Shown: piece by piece, positions 23,175 through 32,643 of the stretch
Numbering within the stretch: the stretch's first letter is position 1
Layout of the letters: each line of letters opens with the position of its first letter
Assembly: GCA_016706685.1 (NCBI GenBank)
Contig: JADJJE010000016.1
Coordinates: forward strand, 143,101-207,100
Source: Sandaracinaceae bacterium
GTDB taxonomy: Bacteria > Myxococcota_A > Polyangia > Polyangiales > Houyiibacteriaceae
Reading direction: 5' to 3'
DNA length: 64,000 nt
Made by a program: the position numbers and the translations under genes
Notes under the pieces: model-generated
What the model was told of the DNA's origin: nothing
Databases searched by the model: none
The model's input: the letters and a program-made list of their open reading frames with translations, nothing else

Positions 23175-24397
23175 ATGTCCGACTCCCCCTCCGGGCGCTT
23201 CGTGGCGCTCGACCGACTGCGTGCGCTGGCCGTGCTGCTCATGATCCAGGGGCACGCCTTCTTCGAGTTGCTGGACCCGGCCGCCACGAGCGGCACGTGG
23301 TACCGGATGCACAAGCTGGTGCACGGGCTCACGGCGCCCATGTTCCTGATGGGCGCAGGCTTGGCGTTCGGCATCACCACGTATCCGCGCTGGGAGGCGT
23401 TCCGCGCCAGCGGCACCGAGCACCGCGCGCGGCTGCGGCGCTGCGCGCGCTGATCGTGCTGCTGGGGTATGCGCTCCAGCTGCCGGGGCACTCGCTGCGG
23501 GCGTTGGTTTCGCCGTCACCCGACGTGTGGCGCACCATCCTGGCGGTGGGCCCGCTGCAGCTCATCGGGGTGACGCTGTTCTTCGCGCAGCTCGGCACGC
23601 GCGTGTTCCACAGCCCGCGGGCGCACGCGCTCGGTGCGCTCGTGCTGGGCCTGGTGGTCATGCTGGTGGCGCCCTTCGCGTGGAACGTCGCGCCCGCTTC
23701 GCTCGATGCGCCCGGCGTCCTGGCGTTCCTCAACGGCCGCTCGCGCTCACAGTTCCCAGCGTTCCCATGGGCCGCGTTCGTGCTGGGTGCGCTGACGCTG
23801 TCGGTGGCCTGCACCTCCGCTCGCGGCGGGCGCTGGCTGCGCAGCGGTCCGCGTTGGGCCATGGCCGGCGCGCTGGCCTGCGGCGTGACCTATGCGCTCT
23901 ACCGCGCGCGCGTGAACCCGTATGGCGAGCACGACTTCTGGCACTCGAGCCCGCTCTACACGGTGTTCCGTGCGGGGGGCGTGGCGCTCTTCCTCGCGCT
24001 CGCGAGCGTGCTGGCCAGCCGTCCCGGGAAGTTGGACCGGGCGCTGGCCATCTTGGCGCGGCACTCGCTGCTGGCCTACGTGGCGCACCTGCTGCTGCTG
24101 TACGGTTCGTTCCCCGTGCCGGGCATGGTGCACGCGCTGGGCCGCGGCACGCTCGGCATCGAGGCCGCCACGCTAGCCTCGCTCGGGCTCATCGTGGCCA
24201 CCATCGGCGTGATTGTGGCGTGGCGTCACATTCAGCACACCGGCTTGATCCCAAACGGTTTCGAAAGGCTGACACGCCTGTCGTCGGGCTGGCACACGGC
24301 GCGCGCAACCTTGCGCGCATGGACCAAGTCCGAGACACACGTCACCGAGCGCAGCAGCGTCCATGGCTCCGTGTCGCCAGCGCCGCGCTCATCCTGA
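23175..24397 (+). CDS. membrane acyltransferase (HGSNAT/DUF1624-like), frame break
   Basis: About 407 residues when bridged. It starts MSDSPSGRFVALDRLRALAV, the hallmark N-terminus of the heparan-alpha-glucosaminide N-acetyltransferase and DUF1624/acyltransferase-3 families, with LMIQGHAFFELLD carrying the conserved His. About ten hydrophobic segments follow. The frame breaks at 23450: the read shows a stop after LRRCAR, while one more C gives LRRCARLIVLLGYALQL in the downstream frame. Predicted role is acylation of a lipid-linked or exported sugar at the cytoplasmic membrane. Its 3' end overlaps the phosphoesterase gene by 79 bp. Confidence 0.7.
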
Positions 24398-26058
24398 TCA
24401 CCGTCGCCCAGTGCGCCCCACTGCAAGGCGCCGGCGCCGCGGGCGGCACCACCCTCGCTCCCGTTACGCGGGTGGCCTGCAGCGACCACCCCGTGGCGTA
24501 CGTGCTGGATCCGCGCGACCCCATGCTGGACGCGTCGCCCTTCGCGCTGCGGCTGGCGCGCCTGGGCTTCGCCGTGGAGCCGCTGCCGCTCGACCGCTCG
24601 CCGAGCGGCCTGCACGGGCTCATCGTGATCGGCAGCGGCGCCGCGCGGCACCCCGAATACGCGGCCTACATGGAGCAGTATCGCAGCCACCTGTACCACT
24701 TCGTGGACCGCGCCAACGTGCTGGTGCAGCTGGCCCAGACGGCAGCCGACGAGCCCGCGCCGCGCTTCCTGCCCACCACCCACTCGGCGCAGCGTGACGC
24801 CCGCGTGGTGAGCGAGATCCGCGTGGTGGAGGACGAGCACGCGCTGCTCGGCAACCGCCCGAAGGGGCTGCTCTCGTGGCGCGGTGAGCACGGGCTGCCC
24901 GGCGCGTTCGTGCAGCAGGCCGGCTTCCAGGTGCTGCTGGCCGAGGACGCCGACGCGCGCCGCGGCCTGTTGCTGGAGGGCGCCTACGGCCAGGGCCGCA
25001 TCCTGCTGAGCGCGCTGCCGCTCGACCAGCCGGGGGATGCCGCGGCGGCGCAGGTGTCGGACGCCTTCTTCGACGCGCTGCGCACCCACACCCGCGACGT
25101 CTGCGCGCGCGACACCGTGTCGCTCTCGCCCACCTTCTCGGGCGCCGAGCAGCGCTTCACGGAGGGCTCCGAGATGATCGCCGTGCTGCCCGACACGCAG
25201 GTGTACTCGGTGCGCTATCCGGGGCTGTTCGTGGCGCAGACGGCGTGGCTGGCGCAGAACGCCGAGCCGCTGAACATCCGCATGGCGCTGCACCTGGGCG
25301 ACATCGTGAACAACAACACGCCGATGGAGTGGCAGCGCGCGCGCAACGCCATGGGTCTGCTGGACGGCGTGATGCCGTACGTGATGGTGCCCGGCAACCA
25401 CGACTACGGCCCGTCGGGCGACGCCTCCACGCGCGACACGCTGCTGAACGACTACTTCGAGTACGAGCCGCTCTCGCAGGTGCCCGGCTTCGGCGGCGCG
25501 TTCGAGCCGGGGCGCATGGACAACACCTTCCACACCATCGAAGCGTGGGGGCGGCGCTTCATCATCCTGGCGCTCGAGTGGGGCCCGCGCGACGAGGTGC
25601 TGGCCTGGGCCGACGAGGTGATGGAGGCGCACCCCGACCACCTGGGCATCCTGGTGACGCACGCGTTCCTGAACAACAACGACAGGCGGTACGATCACAC
25701 CGACCTGCTGCACTCGCAGAGCTACAACCCGCACAACTACAGCACGCGCGGGGGCGTGAACGACGGCGAGCAGATCTGGCAGCGGCTCATCCGGCGCCAC
25801 CGGTTCGTGATGACGCTCAACGGGCACGTGCTGGGCGATGGCACCGGCTACCTGGTGAGCGAGACCGACATGGGCACGCGCTGCCACCAGATGCTGGTGA
25901 ACTGGCAGATGGTGCAGCAGGGCGGCGAGGCCAACCTGCGGCTGCTCGAGCTCTTGCCGGACGGGCACACGGTGCGCGTGCACGGATACTCGCCGCTGCA
26001 CGACCGCTTCTTGTTCGCGCCCGACCAGAGCTTCGAATTCACCATCGACGAGCGCTGA
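24319..26058 (+). CDS. calcineurin-like metallophosphoesterase, exported
   Basis: 579 residues. A basic N-terminus and hydrophobic stretch (LRVASAALILITVAQC) form a signal, perhaps with lipid attachment at Cys, though the residue before it is atypical. Residues about 50-270 are a family-poor region resembling a ThuA/glutamine-amidotransferase-like lobe (LIVIGSGAARHPEYAAYMEQ, GQGRILLSALPLD). The C-terminal half is a dimetal phosphoesterase: AVLPDTQVYS, HLGDIVNNN, MVPGNHDYG, VTHAFLNNN and NGHVLGDG. It is expected to cleave phosphoesters outside the cytoplasm. Overlap with the acyltransferase gene suggests one transcript, perhaps for an envelope glycolipid. Confidence 0.85.
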   Translation: MDQVRDTRHRAQQRPWLRVASAALILITVAQCAPLQGAGAAGGTTLAPVTRVACSDHPVAYVLDPRDPMLDASPFALRLARLGFAVEPLPLDRSPSGLHGLIVIGSGAARHPEYAAYMEQYRSHLYHFVDRANVLVQLAQTAADEPAPRFLPTTHSAQRDARVVSEIRVVEDEHALLGNRPKGLLSWRGEHGLPGAFVQQAGFQVLLAEDADARRGLLLEGAYGQGRILLSALPLDQPGDAAAAQVSDAFFDALRTHTRDVCARDTVSLSPTFSGAEQRFTEGSEMIAVLPDTQVYSVRYPGLFVAQTAWLAQNAEPLNIRMALHLGDIVNNNTPMEWQRARNAMGLLDGVMPYVMVPGNHDYGPSGDASTRDTLLNDYFEYEPLSQVPGFGGAFEPGRMDNTFHTIEAWGRRFIILALEWGPRDEVLAWADEVMEAHPDHLGILVTHAFLNNNDRRYDHTDLLHSQSYNPHNYSTRGGVNDGEQIWQRLIRRHRFVMTLNGHVLGDGTGYLVSETDMGTRCHQMLVNWQMVQQGGEANLRLLELLPDGHTVRVHGYSPLHDRFLFAPDQSFEFTIDER

Positions 26059-26116
26059 ACCCGGCCGCCGGTGTTCATGGCTTTGCGGTGTCCCTTCCCT
26101 GAGATAGACTTCCTGC

Positions 26117-27586
26117 GTGTCACGCCCACTCCCGGTCATCCAGGACGAATCGGATGGACCGGCCGCCGGTGCGCAGGGCGAGGCGGGCCACCACACGAAG
26201 GGGCTGCTGCGCCTCACCATGGCCTGCAACGAGCGCTGCGTCTTCTGCAACGTGCCCGTGGAGGACTTCCGGCCCGTGACGCCCAGCCTGGCGGCCCTCG
26301 CTGCCGAACTGGACGCGTTCATCGCGTCGGGCGAGCAGACGCTGACCATCTCGGGCGGTGAGCCCACGCTCCTGCGTGAGCGCTTACTGGATGTCGTGGC
26401 GCGTGCGCGCGCGGCGGGCGTTCCCTTCGTGGAGCTGCAGACCAACGCCGTCCTGCTCGATGACGACTACGCACAGGCCTTGGCCCGTGCGGGGGTGACC
26501 TCCGCTTTCGTGTCGTTCCTGTCGCACGTGCCAGCCCTCCACGACGGACTCGCCGGGCTCGAGGGCGCTTATGCCGACTGCCTGCGTGGCATGGATGCAC
26601 TGCTGGACGCGGGCATCGCGGTGACGCTGAACCCGGTCACCGCTCACGTCACGCAGGAGCTCGTGGCCGACTACGTGGCCTTCGTCGCCCAGCGTCTGCC
26701 CCGCGTCCGGGCCATCTCGCTCTCCGCGGTGCAGCCACACGGTCGAGCCAAGGACAACCCCGACCTGCTCCCAGACTACCGGGTCCTCAAGGGGCAGGTG
26801 GTCCTCGCCCAGGAGCGCGCGAACGCCAACGGGATTCGTCTGCTGAACCCGTACTGCGGGCTCCCGCTGTGCGTGGGTTGGGAAGAGTCCGCCGAGCGCA
26901 GCGTGGAGGCCGTGGAAGCCCTCGAGCAGCGCTCGCAGCAGGCGTTCGGCGTGGACAACCGCCAGAACAAGCGCCACGGCGAGCCATGCCGCGGGTGTGC
27001 CCTCCGCACCCGCTGCGGCGGCGCCTGGAACGCCTACTGGGAAGTGCGCGGTGGGAGTGGGATCGAGCCGCCGCTCGCCCGTGTGGAGCCGTGGCGCAGG
27101 GGCGCCAGCCAGGCCACGGGCCAGCGCATCGTGGCGGCCCGCTCTCCCGGCGAGCTTCCGGTCGCCGAGTCGAGGGACGCGGGGGAACCGCTGACGTCCG
27201 CGCCCCCCACGACCTGGTTCATGACCTCCAGCCTTCGGCTCGGCGACGGTGCGGTGCTGCGCCGCGCCGGCATCACGGACCTGGCCATCTTGACCACCGC
27301 CGCGGCGTTCAACTCCGCGCACGAGACGCGCCGCGCGCTGAGCGAGCTCGCGACCATCAACCAGGGTTTCGAGCCACAGCAACGGCTGCGGGTGGCGTTG
27401 GGCCTCACGGCGCTCGGCTCGCTGCGTGCGGCGGCCGTGGCCATCCAGCGCGCTGCGAACGTGGGCATCGACACCGTCGACATCCTGCTGGTGGAGACGC
27501 CCACCCTCACGCGCTTCGTCGACGCCGTCCGCGCCAGCCTGCCGCCCGGGGTGAGCCTGAGCGTGGGGCCGGAGGGCGTGGGATGA
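26117..27586 (+). CDS. radical SAM protein with SPASM-like cluster and extra C-terminal domain
   Basis: 489 residues from a GTG start. The radical SAM motif CNERCVFC (Cys 37, 41, 44) binds the 4Fe-4S cluster that cleaves S-adenosylmethionine; SGGEPTLL is the SAM-binding strand. Further Cys residues in NPYCGLPLCVGW and CRGCALRTRCGGAW look like an auxiliary SPASM/Twitch cluster, typical of enzymes that modify peptides or proteins. The last 130 or so residues (from TTWFMTSSLRLGDGAVLRRAG) form a separate alpha/beta-like domain that I cannot place. The stop overlaps an ATG of a short downstream frame, and a dipeptide epimerase gene follows 200 bp later. The substrate is unknown. Confidence 0.85.
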   Translation: MSRPLPVIQDESDGPAAGAQGEAGHHTKGLLRLTMACNERCVFCNVPVEDFRPVTPSLAALAAELDAFIASGEQTLTISGGEPTLLRERLLDVVARARAAGVPFVELQTNAVLLDDDYAQALARAGVTSAFVSFLSHVPALHDGLAGLEGAYADCLRGMDALLDAGIAVTLNPVTAHVTQELVADYVAFVAQRLPRVRAISLSAVQPHGRAKDNPDLLPDYRVLKGQVVLAQERANANGIRLLNPYCGLPLCVGWEESAERSVEAVEALEQRSQQAFGVDNRQNKRHGEPCRGCALRTRCGGAWNAYWEVRGGSGIEPPLARVEPWRRGASQATGQRIVAARSPGELPVAESRDAGEPLTSAPPTTWFMTSSLRLGDGAVLRRAGITDLAILTTAAAFNSAHETRRALSELATINQGFEPQQRLRVALGLTALGSLRAAAVAIQRAANVGIDTVDILLVETPTLTRFVDAVRASLPPGVSLSVGPEGVG

Positions 27587-27721
27587 GCGGGACCGGCCGC
27601 GGCGCTGTCCGCCCGGTAGCCGAAGCACGCCCCGCGGGTGCGCATCGCGCTCGAAGCTGGCAGCGAAGGGGATGTGGACGAGGACGTGATCGCGGCCGCG
27701 ATGCGTGAGCGCGAGGTCTGA
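27583..27721 (+). CDS. doubtful small ORF coupled to radical SAM gene
   Basis: The ATG overlaps the radical SAM stop (ATGA). As read it gives about 41 Arg-rich residues. Shifting by one base near 27615 instead gives a more protein-like ending with RIALEAGSEGDVDEDVIAAA and a TGA at 27719. Either this is a short peptide gene with a sequencing slip, a lost C-terminal part of the upstream gene, or non-coding. No Cys is present, which argues against a thioether peptide precursor. Confidence 0.2.
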
Positions 27722-27782
27722 CGGTCTCGCTCCAGACCGCGTCGAAGCGCGTGCGCGTGCCGGGTTCTCTATACTCCTCCGA

Positions 27783-28931
27783 ATGCGCATCCAGCACCTG
27801 TCCATCTCGCCCCTGAGCGTGCCGTTGATCGAGCCCTTCGTAATTGCCACGGGGCGTATCGACACAACGCGCGCCGCGCTCGTGCAGGCCACGCTGGTGG
27901 ACGCGCATGGCCGCCGCGCGGTGGGCCTGGGTGAAGCGGCCGCGCTGCCGCCCGTGACCGCCGAGGACCAGCCCGAGCTGCTGGCCCAGCTGCGCATCGC
28001 CAGCGCACGCATGACGGACGTGGAGCTGGGCCGTCTGGACACGCCCGATGAGGTGCAGGGCCTGCTGGACGAGTGCTTCGAGGGCCAGCCCGTGGCGCGT
28101 GCGGGCATGGAGTGCGCGCTCCTGGACGCCGCAGCCCAGCTGGCCAGCCAACCGCTGTGCACGTGGCTCACGGGCGCCCCGCCACGGGACGTGATCACCG
28201 ACATGACCCTGCCCATCGCCGACCCCGCGCACATGGCGGCGCTCGCGCGCGGCTACTCGGCGCAAGGCTTCAACATCTTCAAGGTCAAGATCGGCAAGGC
28301 CATCGACGACGACCTGCGCGCCCTCGCGCTCATCGCCCACGCCGTCCCCAGCGCGCGCTTTCGCCTCGACGCCAACGCGGGTTTCAGCGCCGACCAAGCC
28401 CTGCGGGTGCTGGACGCATGCCACGCCCACGAGCTCCAGCTCGAGTGCTTCGAGCAGCCCTGCGGCCGCGACGACCTCAGCGGCATGGCGCGGGTCACCG
28501 CCAGCACCCGCGTCCCCGTGGTGGCCGACGAGTCCGTGCGCACCCTGACCGAGCTCGAGCGCGTGATCGACGCCCGCGCCGCCAGCGGCGTGAACCTCAA
28601 GCTGGTCAAGTGCGGCGGCCCCCTCGCCGCCCTGCGCATCGGTCAACGCGCCCGCGAAGCCGGCCTCGCCATCATGTGCGGCGGCATGGTGGAGACCCGC
28701 CTCGGCATGACCGCCATGGGCCACGTTGTCTGCGCCCTCGGCGGCGTGGACTTCGCCGACCTCGACACCGCGTTCCTGTTGGCCAGCGACCCCTTCGAGG
28801 GCGGCTACACCAGCGAGGGGGCGCTGCTGCGCTTCCTGGACACGCCGGGGCACGGCGTGTCGCTCCGACCACCGGGGCTGGGGACGCCAGTGCCACCTTG
28901 TGCCAGCAACCCTGGCACGCACCTTGCGTGA
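27783..28931 (+). CDS. L-Ala-D/L-Glu-type dipeptide epimerase (enolase superfamily)
   Basis: 382 residues. The muconate-lactonizing-enzyme subgroup fold is clear. The base pair of lysines is in FKVKIGK, the metal ligands are in RLDANAG (Asp), CFEQP (Glu) and VVADES (Asp), and the second catalytic Lys is in NLKLVKCGG. CGGMVETRLGM is the substrate-end motif of dipeptide epimerases. These epimerise L-Ala-D-Glu from murein recycling, but several relatives act on other dipeptides, so the specificity is open. Cytoplasmic. The start MRIQHLSISPLSVPL matches the family; the frame open upstream to 27705 is not used. About 15 extra residues follow the fold. Confidence 0.85.
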   Translation: MRIQHLSISPLSVPLIEPFVIATGRIDTTRAALVQATLVDAHGRRAVGLGEAAALPPVTAEDQPELLAQLRIASARMTDVELGRLDTPDEVQGLLDECFEGQPVARAGMECALLDAAAQLASQPLCTWLTGAPPRDVITDMTLPIADPAHMAALARGYSAQGFNIFKVKIGKAIDDDLRALALIAHAVPSARFRLDANAGFSADQALRVLDACHAHELQLECFEQPCGRDDLSGMARVTASTRVPVVADESVRTLTELERVIDARAASGVNLKLVKCGGPLAALRIGQRAREAGLAIMCGGMVETRLGMTAMGHVVCALGGVDFADLDTAFLLASDPFEGGYTSEGALLRFLDTPGHGVSLRPPGLGTPVPPCASNPGTHLA

Positions 28932-28981
28932 CCGCGCCCGAGGGGCCGTCTCGCACGATTCGCGGCACCGGGAACAGACCA

Positions 28982-29390
28982 ATGACGCACATGACCTTTC
29001 GTGAACCGACCCCGACACAGTGGCTCGTCCTCGCCTTCGGGCTGGGACTCGGCGGGCTATGGGGGTGCGATGACCCGGAGGCCGCTTGCTCCTTGGATGG
29101 CAGCGACTGGGCAGGAGGAGCCCGAGTGCACGGCAGAGGAGCGCGCGAACGACTTGTTCTTGGTGTGCACGGCCAACACCATGAGCTTCCGCGGTTGCGA
29201 GTATCGCCGCCGCAGGACCGACCATGTCATCTCCGGCACCTACGTCGATGGCGCCGAGCCCGGGTCCTTCACGTTCTTCGAGCCAGGCGGCGAAGTCGAG
29301 GGTTTCCTGCAGGACGGTGGGTACTCCCTCGCGGCTCCGGGCGGTCCCTACATGCGCGCCGAGGCCGACCCGAGACTGGGGCTCGACTGA
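28982..29390 (+). CDS. short lipoprotein, one frame break
   Basis: About 135 residues if bridged. ATG 28982 (or 28991) opens a signal with hydrophobic LVLAFGLGLGGLWGC, lipobox-like LWGC, followed by DDPEAACSLDGSDW. Near 29108-29125 the reading frame must skip one base to continue as EEPECTAEERANDLFLVC and on to YSLAAPGGPYMRAEADPRLG. The downstream part has paired Cys (ECTAEE, LVCTAN, RGCEY) and would be exported. No family is recognised. Other lipoprotein genes nearby have the same kind of break, so a read error is likely. Confidence 0.5.
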
Positions 29391-29484
29391 CGGTCCGGCG
29401 ACTCCCAGCGCCGAGGCGGGCTGTACCAACGTGCAGCGTCGCGGTATACCGGAGGCGCAAGGACCGCCTCCGGAGACACGACTG

Positions 29485-31291
29485 ATGACCATTCGCCACC
29501 TGCTCCTCACGCTGGCCATGTGTGCCGCGACGCTCTTCCCCGGATGCGGGGGAGGCGACGCGCCCCTCGACAGCGGGCCGGCCGACCAGGCCGTGAGCAC
29601 CACGTGCGCCGTGAACAACGGCGGCTGCTCCATCAGCCCCATGGTGCTGTGCGGGCTGAGCGGCACGGGCCAGGTGCTGTGCGCCGCGTGTCCCACCGGC
29701 TACGTGGGCGACGGCCGCGTGTGCACCTCGAGGCGGTCCCGTGGACGGATGCACGCTGGGCACCGACAACTGCTCGCCGAACGCCATCTGCACCGACACG
29801 GTGGCGGCATTCACGTGCGAGTGCGCGGGTGGCTTCAACGGCAACGGGGTGGTCTGCGAGCACGTGGCCTGCGAGGACGTGGGTGACTGCGACGACGCCG
29901 TGGCCTGCACCGTGGACAGCTGCAGCGCGTCGGGCAGCTGCCTGCACACGCCCACGTCGTCGCTCTGCGCGGACAACGGGGTCTGCCACCCCACCGCGGG
30001 CTGCTTGGTGGGGAGCATCTGCGGGTCACCCTCCGACTGCGTGGACAGCGACCCCTGCACGCGCGACGAGATGTGCAACACGTCGAGCGCCACGTGCGTG
30101 TTCGCGCCGCTGGACAACGACGAAGACGGCGAGATCCCGTTGGTCTGCGGTGGCACGGACTGCAACGACGCCACCTGGCAGGTGGGCGCCAGCGCGGACG
30201 AGCGCTGCGGCAACGAGGTCGACGACAACTGCAACGGCGTCATCGACACCGACGCCACGCTGGCGTCGGACCCGAGCCTGCGCAGCTCCGAGACCGACTG
30301 CGGCAGCTGCGGCAACGCCTGCACGCAGGGCGACACCTGTTACCAGGGTGAGTGCGTGCCGTGCGGCACCGCTGGTGCGCCCTGCTGCAACGTTTTCTGT
30401 GGCAGCGCGACCTCGTGCACGGGCGGAACGTGCACCAACGGCGGCACGTGCGTGCGTGATGGCGGCAGCGCCACGTGCAGCGCCTCCTGCGGCGGCGTGA
30501 ACGAGGCCTGCTGCGCGGGGGGCACCTGTGGGGGCTTCCGGACGTGCGATGCGGGCAACATCTGCCGAGACGCCGGCACCTGTTCCGATGCCGGCACGGC
30601 CGTGATGTACCGCCTGAACAGCCTGAACATCCCGACGCCCGAGCAGGCCGCGGACGGGGAAGTCGTGGGCCAGAACGTGGACAACGCCAACGACACCTGT
30701 GGCGTGCCGGACTATCTCGGTGGCGTCGACAACTCGCTCATCGACCTAGCCGCCGCCCTTCCGGCGCTGGCCCCGGATGATCCCATCAATCTTCAGGACG
30801 AGATCGACAACGCGCTGAACTGCCCGGCCGCGAGCGTGAACTGCACGCGCATGGACCTGATCGTGTCCGTCCGGACGGGCACCGGGTGCGTGGTCATGGA
30901 GATCGAGAACGGCGACGGCGAGACCCTCGCCGGCCCGTTCGTGGCCACCCGGGATGGAAGCGGCAACGTCCGCGGAGGGGTGAGCAGCCTGAACCTGACG
31001 ATTCCCTACAACACGGGCACGGGGACGGTGGACATCGACCTCGCGATCACGAACGTCATCATCACGGGCAACGTGACGGCCAACGCGCTGACCAACGTGG
31101 TGATTGGTGGCGCGCTGGCGCAAACGGCGTTCGAGACCACGATCATGCAGCTGCTTCCGTTGCTCGGCGGCGACATCACCTTCGAGGACATCGGACCCAT
31201 CCTCGAAAACCTGTACGACGTACAGGTTGGCGGGCAGTGCGCGGCGCTGTCCGTGGGCTTGACCAGCGCTGGCACGCTCTACACCCCCTGA
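29485..31291 (+). CDS. EGF-like Cys-rich lipoprotein, one frame break
   Basis: About 602 residues if bridged. The signal MTIRHLLLTLAMCAATLFPGC ends in lipobox FPGC. EGF-like modules follow (CAVNNGGCSISP, GYVGDGRVC, then DGCTLGTDNCSPNAIC and CECAGGFNGNGVVC). After these come myxobacterial metal-binding-type repeats such as CNDATWQ with DNCNGVIDTDATL, and CCNVFCGSATSC/CCAGGTCGGFRTC pairs. The last 230 residues are beta-rich with few Cys. One extra base near 29731 separates the two frames (VCTS to GGPVDGC). Expected location is the cell surface. Function unknown, but the architecture is typical of large myxobacterial surface proteins. Confidence 0.7.
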
Positions 31292-31380
31292 CGCGAACTC
31301 ACGCACGGGACTGCGTCTTCGGCGGGGGCACCGGTCTGCCTACTGCGCGCTCCGAACTCGTCGTCGTCGCACCAAGATCA

Positions 31381-31400
31381 CCGCCAGGATGCGCTGGCGG
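31381..31400. terminator. possible hairpin between convergent genes
   Basis: A perfect 7-bp stem CCGCCAG / CTGGCGG with a 6-nt loop lies 90 bp after the Cys-rich lipoprotein gene and 12 bp before the 3' end of the facing CAP gene. There is no T-run. Confidence 0.35.
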
Positions 31401-31412
31401 CCGTCGGGTGCT

Positions 31413-32528
31413 TCAACGATGCGGAACGAAGCGCGGCCAGGCGGCGAAGAGGGCCACCACGCAGGTGCCGCCCGCGCCGCGCACGGTGCCGAAGCCCACG
31501 TCGGTGAAGCGCCGGTCCACCAGCGTCATGCGGTGCGACGGGCTCTCGGAGAGCGCCTGCAGCGCGGCCTGCAGCGTGCGCCCGCGCGCCACCGTCTCGC
31601 CCACCACGCGCGCTTCGATGCCGCGATGGAGCAGCCGCACGCGGGGGTCGTCCGCGTCGCCCGCGACGCCCTGGTGGCGCACCTGGCCGCTGCTGCACAC
31701 GCGGGCCGCGTGAGCCCCGGCCTCGGCCACCAGCAGGCGGTTCACGCGCAGCTCGCGCACCCCCTCGGTGGCGCGCAGGGTGGCCACGCGCGTGGCGAGG
31801 TTGTCATCGCCATCCACGCTGGGCGCCTCTCGCAGCGCGTCTTGCTCGCCCAGCACCACCCGCGAGATGGGGCGCGGTCCGTCCGGGCCGCTGGCCACCA
31901 GCTGCACCACCACGGGGCGCGGCACGTCGGGAGACATGACGAAACCGCGCGCCAGCACGTCCTCGTCCACGGCCCAGCGGTGCATGCGGTCCTCCGCGTC
32001 GCGTCCGGCCAGATACGCATCGCGGAAGCGTGGCGCGAGGCTCACCTCGAGGCGCTCGCTCGGCGTGGGAGTGGTGGCCCGCACCACCGCCGACTCTCCG
32101 GGACCCGGGGCGCGCTCCGCGCCCACCGCCTCATCGGCGGTGGCCACCGTCAGGCGCCCGGCGCGAGGCGTGACCAACAGCAAGCGCATGGTCTCGCTCT
32201 CGGCCTCGCCGCACACCAGCGGGGCATCCGCGCGCTCCCTGGCCGCTCGCAAGAAGCGTGAGCGCGCCGCTGCGTCGCCGAGCGGGGCCCGCAGCGCCTG
32301 AGCCCCCGGCAGGTCAGAACCCGCGGCCAGCAGCGCCTCGGCCAAGCTGGCCGCCGTGGGCGGCGTGTCCTCCAGCAGCAGCGCCGTGGCGGCGTCCACC
32401 AGCTGTGGGTCCGGCGTGCACGAAGGCGGCTGCTGCTGCGCAACCGTGCGACCCGGTGCCGCCCAAACACCTGCCAGCAAGAGCGCGCCAGCTCCCAGCA
32501 GCAGCAAGCTGGCTCGCCACGACCTCAC
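31413..32528 (-). CDS. exported CAP/SCP-domain protein
   Basis: 371 residues if a GTG at 32528 is the start; this gives a signal peptide (Arg, then LLLLGAGALLLAGVWAAPG) with cleavage near TVAQQQ. The frame is open to 32717, but that part overlaps the carboxylase gene end. The middle region is beta-rich and unassigned. The last 120 residues are a CAP (YkwD-like) domain: LRVNRLLVAEAGAHAAR, then SESPSHRMTLVDRRFTDVGFG and TCVVALFAAW. The domain usually has metal-binding His residues; here the SPSHR His is visible. CAP proteins bind lipids or act on the wall; the exact role is unknown. Confidence 0.7.
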   Translation of the reverse strand: MRSWRASLLLLGAGALLLAGVWAAPGRTVAQQQPPSCTPDPQLVDAATALLLEDTPPTAASLAEALLAAGSDLPGAQALRAPLGDAAARSRFLRAARERADAPLVCGEAESETMRLLLVTPRAGRLTVATADEAVGAERAPGPGESAVVRATTPTPSERLEVSLAPRFRDAYLAGRDAEDRMHRWAVDEDVLARGFVMSPDVPRPVVVQLVASGPDGPRPISRVVLGEQDALREAPSVDGDDNLATRVATLRATEGVRELRVNRLLVAEAGAHAARVCSSGQVRHQGVAGDADDPRVRLLHRGIEARVVGETVARGRTLQAALQALSESPSHRMTLVDRRFTDVGFGTVRGAGGTCVVALFAAWPRFVPHR

Positions 32529-32643
32529 ACCGCGCGCCCGAGACGGACGCTGCGCCTGATGGCGAGCGAGCAAGAGGACTGACAGCACCCCCCGACTGGA
32601 ACACAAGGCCAGCCCAAAGCGCCACTTCGCGGCCCAGTCCGGC

